Below, piece by piece: positions 6,461 to 9,762 of a stretch of DNA of 9,762 nt; the first letter of the stretch is position 1; each line of letters starts with the position of its first letter. A program made the position numbers and the translations under genes. The notes below the pieces were generated by a model. The model searched no databases, was not told where the DNA came from, and saw only the letters and a list, made by a program, of their open reading frames with translations. Source of the DNA: Ornithomonoglobus_A sp034090805. Its GTDB lineage: Bacteria; Bacillota; Clostridia; UBA1381. Where the stretch lies: NCBI GenBank assembly GCA_034090805.1, contig JAXDRV010000141.1, forward strand, positions 1 through 9,762, in the 5' to 3' direction.

Positions 6461-7370
6461 GCGGCAGTGTTCCCAGGCTCAGCAGAGTTGTTATGAACAC
6501 GCCCTCGGCGCTGTAGTCTGCATCACCGCCGTATTCCGAGCATAGCATAACTAGTACGGTGGAAACGGGCATTGCTGCTTGCAGAACAATAACGCCCCTT
6601 ACGGTTTCGGACAGCGGTGTAAGCTTAAGAGCCAATATAAGCAGCACAGGTACGGCAATAAGCTTAATAAACGCAAGCACAAGGTGAGACGGGCGGCGCA
6701 GTATTCCCCTGAGATTTACTCCGGCGAGTATTCCACCTATGTAAATCATTGATATGTATGTGGTTGTCGAGCCTATTCCGTTTAAAACATCGCCTGCAAT
6801 ACCGGTAAATTTTACGCCGAAAAGCATCAAAATAAATGACAGCGTAAAGGCAATCGATGAGGGGTTAATCAGCTTTTTAAGGCTTGACGTGAGAGAGGCG
6901 GAGCGTCCGCTCTGTTTTGAAAGGAAAAACACTGCGTATGTCCAAAGCCATGCGTCGTTGGCGAAAACAAATATAGTTGCGTAAAAAAGTCCCTCTGTAC
7001 CGTAAAGGCTTTGGATAAGAGGATATGCGATAAAAACCACATTCCCGAAGGCGGTCATACACCTGTGAGTAACGGGCGGAGCGCTTTTTGGGAATAATTT
7101 TTCGCAGAAAAATCCTATAAGCATAAGAAATCCGATTACCGCCAGACCGCATATTACGATTGCAAAGCAGTTCAGCAGCTTTTCGGGTGTAAGCTCTGTT
7201 TTGGTAAGGGAGGTAACAATCAGTATCGGTAGCGTGAGCCGAACAACAAGCTTTGAAACAGACGGCAGCACCTCCTTGGGCAGATAATGCGTTTTTACGC
7301 ATAAAAAGCCGATGAGTGCGGCAAGGCCGAGTGTTGCAATACAGGTTACGATATTTAAAAATCCATTCAT
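6432..7370 (-). CDS. AEC family transporter (auxin efflux carrier type permease)
   Basis: A 312-aa integral membrane protein with about ten hydrophobic segments in a 5+5 layout, as in the AEC (Mem_trans) family. These carry small organic acids such as malate or malonate in characterised bacterial members; the substrate here cannot be read. Family landmarks include the paired Leu/Pro-rich helix VRLTLPILIVTSL near the start, NVVFIAYPLIQSL after the central loop, the NPSSIAF helix of the second half, and VLQAAMPVSTVLVM near the end. Length is normal. GGGAGGA (7387-7381) lies 10 nt before the ATG. The gene is alone on its strand. Its last 29 bp overlap the end of the convergent dehydrogenase gene, so no terminator fits between them and each transcript must read into the other. 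Confidence 0.92.
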   Translation of the reverse strand: MNGFLNIVTCIATLGLAALIGFLCVKTHYLPKEVLPSVSKLVVRLTLPILIVTSLTKTELTPEKLLNCFAIVICGLAVIGFLMLIGFFCEKLFPKSAPPVTHRCMTAFGNVVFIAYPLIQSLYGTEGLFYATIFVFANDAWLWTYAVFFLSKQSGRSASLTSSLKKLINPSSIAFTLSFILMLFGVKFTGIAGDVLNGIGSTTTYISMIYIGGILAGVNLRGILRRPSHLVLAFIKLIAVPVLLILALKLTPLSETVRGVIVLQAAMPVSTVLVMLCSEYGGDADYSAEGVFITTLLSLGTLPLIYSLMSLL

Positions 7371-7393
7371 TTTTGTAATTTCCTCCCATTGAA

Positions 7394-7410
7394 ATGTTGT
7401 AAATCAACAT
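7394..7410. promoter_or_regulatory. Dyad in the AEC transporter leader (possible operator)
   Basis: ATGTTG (7394-7399) and CAACAT (7405-7410) form a perfect 6-bp inverted repeat around TAAAT. It lies between the predicted -10 box of the transporter promoter and its ribosome site, over the likely transcription start. This is a common repressor position. No regulator gene is adjacent, so the assignment rests on position and symmetry only. Confidence 0.35.
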
Positions 7411-7414
7411 ATCT

Positions 7415-7443
7415 ATATTACACAATAAGACCGTCAATGTCAA
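7415..7443 (-). promoter_or_regulatory. Promoter of the AEC transporter gene
   Basis: On the minus strand a perfect TTGACA (7443-7438) is followed 17 nt later by TAATAT (7420-7415, four of six matches). A second -35-like TTGACG (7437-7432) directly follows the first. The promoter points away from the DUF5662 operon promoter, whose -35 is about 20 bp away. Confidence 0.55.
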
Positions 7444-7463
7444 TACTTTTTATTCAAAAAGAC

Positions 7464-7492
7464 TTGTAATTTTGAGCGGAACATGATAAAAT
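7464..7492 (+). promoter_or_regulatory. Promoter of the DUF5662-cardiolipin synthase operon
   Basis: TTGTAA (7464-7469, four of six) is followed by 17 nt and TAAAAT (7487-7492, five of six). TGA precedes the -10, giving an extended -10. Transcription would start near 7499, about 40 nt before the gene start. A later AT-rich stretch, TATAAATATA (7511-7520), lies in the leader and lacks a -35 partner. Confidence 0.55.
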
Positions 7493-7539
7493 ATACCATA
7501 ACGGAAAATGTATAAATATATTTTGAAGGTGAATTGCTG

Positions 7540-8073
7540 ATGTGGCATTTTGTAAAGCATTTTTGTACCATTACACGGCACAGGCATATGGTGATAAGGC
7601 ACTGCGCCAAAGCAGGTATTCTGCTGCAGGGACTGCGGCATGATCTGTCGAAGTATTCGCCGGCGGAATTTTTGCCCGGAGCGAGATTTTATTTGGGTGA
7701 CAGAAGTCCGACCGAGGCGGAGCGAAGGGATTTGGGGTATTCTGCGGCGTGGATGCATCACAAAGGACGAAACAAGCATCATTTTGAATACTGGACGGAC
7801 TACAGCGTAAAGACAAGACGGCTTGAGCCGGTCGAGATGCCTCTTAATTATGTAAAGGAGATGTTCTGCGACAGGGTAGCTGCGGGGAAAATATATCAGG
7901 GGAAAAATTATACGGAAAATAATCCTATAGATTATTTTATGAAAGGCAACGCAAGAAACATGATGCACCCTGCTACATCTGCGCTGCTTGAGGGCTGGCT
8001 GCGTATGCTGCGTGAGGAAGGCGAGAAAAAGACGTTCGCTTATATCAGGAGGCTGAAGCGGCAGGATTTATGA
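7540..8073 (+). CDS. DUF5662 family protein, HD-like residue pattern
   Basis: A 177-aa soluble protein of a family without a known function (DUF5662, recognised from GLRHDLSKYSPAEF, the AAWMHHKGRNKHHFEYW block and a conserved MHP near the C-terminus). Conserved polar residues run H14/H16, H34-D35, H73/H74, H80/H81 and D111. This order is like the metal-binding H...HD...H...H...D set of HD-domain phosphohydrolases. It is my inference that it may be a metal-dependent hydrolase; the fold was not tested. The start at 7540 was chosen because AAGGTGA (7526-7532) sits 7 nt upstream; a TTG at 7534 is too close. The stop overlaps the ribosome site of the cardiolipin synthase gene 10 nt downstream, so the two are probably co-translated. 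Confidence 0.85.
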   Translation: MWHFVKHFCTITRHRHMVIRHCAKAGILLQGLRHDLSKYSPAEFLPGARFYLGDRSPTEAERRDLGYSAAWMHHKGRNKHHFEYWTDYSVKTRRLEPVEMPLNYVKEMFCDRVAAGKIYQGKNYTENNPIDYFMKGNARNMMHPATSALLEGWLRMLREEGEKKTFAYIRRLKRQDL

Positions 8074-8083
8074 AAGGAGTATT

Positions 8084-9622
8084 ATGAATCGGTTTTCAAG
8101 ATTAATATATTCAAACAAGTTTTTTGCATTTTTAATGCTGATTATACAGATCGTATTTATAACGGTCGGTTACAGATGGCTTGACAGATATTATTTTTAT
8201 ATTCATTCGTTCACGGTGCTGCCGGGACTTATTATCTCGATATACGAGCTGAATAAGACAACCGAGCCGGCATTTAAGCTTACGTGGATAATTCTTATAG
8301 GATTTGTGCCGATGTTCGGCGTACTTATGTATCTGTTTTTGCATCTGAGTCCTTTGACCGGTGAAATGTCAAGGACATATGCCGCACAGCAAAAAATCAC
8401 AGCATCTTATATGGATCAGGACGATGAAGTGATACGTCATTTGAACGAGCATCATGTTCAGGTGCCGGGTCTTGCACGTTTTCTGCGTGATCGCAGCGGC
8501 TCGCCCGTATATTCCGATACGGATGTGCGGTATTATCCGTTGGGCGATGATGCGATAAAGGCGATGATTGAGGATTTGAAAAAGGCGGAAAATTTTATAT
8601 TCCTTGAATTTTTCATCATCAATCAGATGGGTGAGGTGTGGCCTGAGATACTTGAGATACTAAAGCGCAAGGCACGCAGCGGAGTTGAGGTGCGTGTTGC
8701 CTACGACGGTATGGGCTGTCTTACGACGCTGCCGAGAAATTATCCGCATTTGCTGAAGGGCTGGGGGATAAAGTGCAAGGTTTTTTCGCCCATAATGCCG
8801 CTTATATCCACATATCAGAATAATCGGGATCACAGGAAAATCTGCGTAGTGGACGGACAAGTCGGCTATTGCGGCGGAATAAATCTCGCCGATGAATATG
8901 CGAACAAGACTGTTCGTTTCGGGCATTGGAAGGATAATGCCGTGCGTTTGAGCGGCAAAGCGGTTGCGGGTCTTACGGCGCTTTTCCTTGAGATTTGGAA
9001 TTGCGAGGAAAGCGGAGAAAGCGATGATTACGGATATTATATCAACGCTTCCGAGAGTGCGTCGGGAGGAGGAGCCGGATTTGTGATACCGTTCGGGGAC
9101 TGTCCTCTCGATAATATTGCAGTCGGAAAGCGTGTGTATATGGACAATCTTAATAATGCAAAGCATTATGTTCATATCATGACGCCGTATCTTGTTATTG
9201 ACAGTGAAATGTACGAAACCATGAGGTATGCCGCACAGAGAGGGGTGGACGTTAAGATAATCATGCCGCATATTCCTGATAAAGCATATGCTTTTTACCT
9301 GGCGAGGTCATATTATAAGGAGCTGCTTGATGCGGGGATAAAAATATATGAGTATACACCGGGATTTGTTCATGCCAAAATGTCTGTTGCGGACGGCGAG
9401 AGAGCGGTAGTCGGAACGATAAACCACGATTACAGAAGTCTGTATCTGCATTATGAATGTGCCGTGTATATGCTTGATGTGCCGGAGATAGAGAAAATGG
9501 AGATCGATTTTTCGGACACGCTCAAGAAATGCGAGGAAATAACACCGGAAAAATGCGCCGAATTTCCGCTGTATCAGCGTGCGTTCGGCAGAGCCGCAAG
9601 GATAATTGCGCCGCTGATATAA
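8084..9622 (+). CDS. cls: Cardiolipin synthase, phospholipase D superfamily
   Basis: A 512-aa membrane enzyme that joins two phosphatidylglycerol molecules into cardiolipin and glycerol at the cytoplasmic membrane. The N-terminus carries hydrophobic segments near 12-30, 43-56 and 66-87, the usual membrane anchor with the PLDNF-type segment. Two catalytic HKD motifs follow: HRKICVVD (250-257: His250, Lys252, Asp257) and HAKMSVAD (430-437: His430, Lys432, Asp437). Each is followed by the expected G(G/T)IN segment (GGINLADEY and GTINHDYRS). Length is normal and both active sites are intact. AAAGGAG (8073-8079) lies 4 nt before the ATG and overlaps the upstream stop. It is the second gene of an operon with the DUF5662 protein, which may therefore act in membrane lipid metabolism (inference). 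Other PLD-family transferases are possible but less likely given the full-length match. Confidence 0.94.
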   Translation: MNRFSRLIYSNKFFAFLMLIIQIVFITVGYRWLDRYYFYIHSFTVLPGLIISIYELNKTTEPAFKLTWIILIGFVPMFGVLMYLFLHLSPLTGEMSRTYAAQQKITASYMDQDDEVIRHLNEHHVQVPGLARFLRDRSGSPVYSDTDVRYYPLGDDAIKAMIEDLKKAENFIFLEFFIINQMGEVWPEILEILKRKARSGVEVRVAYDGMGCLTTLPRNYPHLLKGWGIKCKVFSPIMPLISTYQNNRDHRKICVVDGQVGYCGGINLADEYANKTVRFGHWKDNAVRLSGKAVAGLTALFLEIWNCEESGESDDYGYYINASESASGGGAGFVIPFGDCPLDNIAVGKRVYMDNLNNAKHYVHIMTPYLVIDSEMYETMRYAAQRGVDVKIIMPHIPDKAYAFYLARSYYKELLDAGIKIYEYTPGFVHAKMSVADGERAVVGTINHDYRSLYLHYECAVYMLDVPEIEKMEIDFSDTLKKCEEITPEKCAEFPLYQRAFGRAARIIAPLI

Positions 9623-9639
9623 TATAATGCTCACTGAAC

Positions 9640-9662
9640 AAATGCGATTTTCAATCGCATTT
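9640..9662. repeat. Perfect 10-bp hairpin downstream of cls
   Basis: AAATGCGATT (9640-9649) and AATCGCATTT (9653-9662) pair perfectly around a 3-nt loop, 17 bp after the cls stop codon. The position suits a terminator, but the stem is followed by GGAAAAATT rather than a T-tract, so factor-independent termination would be weak. It could also protect the 3' end of the mRNA. Confidence 0.7.
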
Positions 9663-9663
9663 G

Positions 9664-9693
9664 GAAAAATTATGACTATTGTCAAAATTTTTC
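9664..9693. repeat. Imperfect hairpin, middle of three
   Basis: GAAAAATT (9664-9671) pairs with AATTTTTC (9686-9693). After one mismatch the stem continues with TGAC/GTCA around a TATT loop. The right arm ends in TTTTTC, so of the three this one most resembles an intrinsic terminator for cls, though its stem is AT-rich. Confidence 0.55.
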
Positions 9694-9716
9694 GTGTAAA
9701 ATCAGGGATTTTACAC
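9694..9716. repeat. Perfect 10-bp hairpin, third of three
   Basis: GTGTAAAATC (9694-9703) pairs perfectly with GATTTTACAC (9707-9716) around AGG. It begins on the base after the middle hairpin ends and has the same 10-3-10 geometry as the hairpin at 9640-9662, but a different stem sequence. No gene was seen in 9717-9762, which is AT-rich and runs to the window edge. Confidence 0.7.
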
Positions 9717-9762
9717 AGTTCGCATTGATAAAGTCTGCTAAAATAAATATTTTGAGAACAAA

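Noticed and set aside
8660..9271. 203-codon open frame on the minus strand
   Set aside because: It is antisense to cardiolipin synthase across the first HKD motif, with no domain or ribosome site.

Overview
The window looks like a piece of a Clostridia chromosome, probably from a gut lineage near Ruminococcaceae/Oscillospirales. This is an inference from moderate GC with AT-rich intergenic regions, strong AGGAG-type ribosome sites, a domain-permuted GH3 beta-glucosidase of the rumen/gut Firmicutes type, and the families DUF421/YetF, DUF4363 and DUF5662. Eight genes can be supported: seven complete, plus one probable 3' end at the left edge. No tRNA, rRNA, CRISPR array or intact insertion sequence was seen.

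Left block (1-3651). A short plus-strand reading frame ends at 87 and may be the tail of a transposase. It runs into a strong two-way hairpin terminator (76-117), which also ends the minus-strand GH3 glycosidase gene (172-2457). Upstream of the glycosidase, a 294-bp AT-rich region carries divergent promoters for it and for an AraC-type regulator with a cupin sensor domain (2752-3651). The likely arrangement is a local sugar sensor controlling cytoplasmic hydrolysis of oligosaccharides.

Middle block (3798-6460). Three tightly packed plus-strand genes follow: a DUF421/YetF membrane protein, a small membrane-anchored DUF4363 protein (start/stop overlap of 4 nt), and a COG2509-type FAD-dependent dehydrogenase 12 nt further on. 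The dehydrogenase gene holds the most unusual signal in the window. The 11-mer GGGACACTAAA occurs five times exactly, with a one-mismatch sixth copy, all on the same strand and none seen elsewhere in the window. Two of the copies lie 30 bp apart in an A-rich stretch that looks like an in-frame insertion.

Right block (6432-9762). A minus-strand AEC-family transporter converges on the dehydrogenase and overlaps its 3' end by 29 bp. A divergent promoter region (7371-7539) separates it from a two-gene plus-strand operon: a DUF5662 protein with an HD-like set of His/Asp residues, and a cardiolipin synthase with two HKD motifs. After the synthase, three hairpins stand side by side (9640-9716), two of them with the same 10-bp stem and 3-nt loop layout. 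Their role is unclear.

Most of the window is ordinary housekeeping or accessory metabolism. The intragenic repeat family and the triple-hairpin tail are the parts that deserve a second look.
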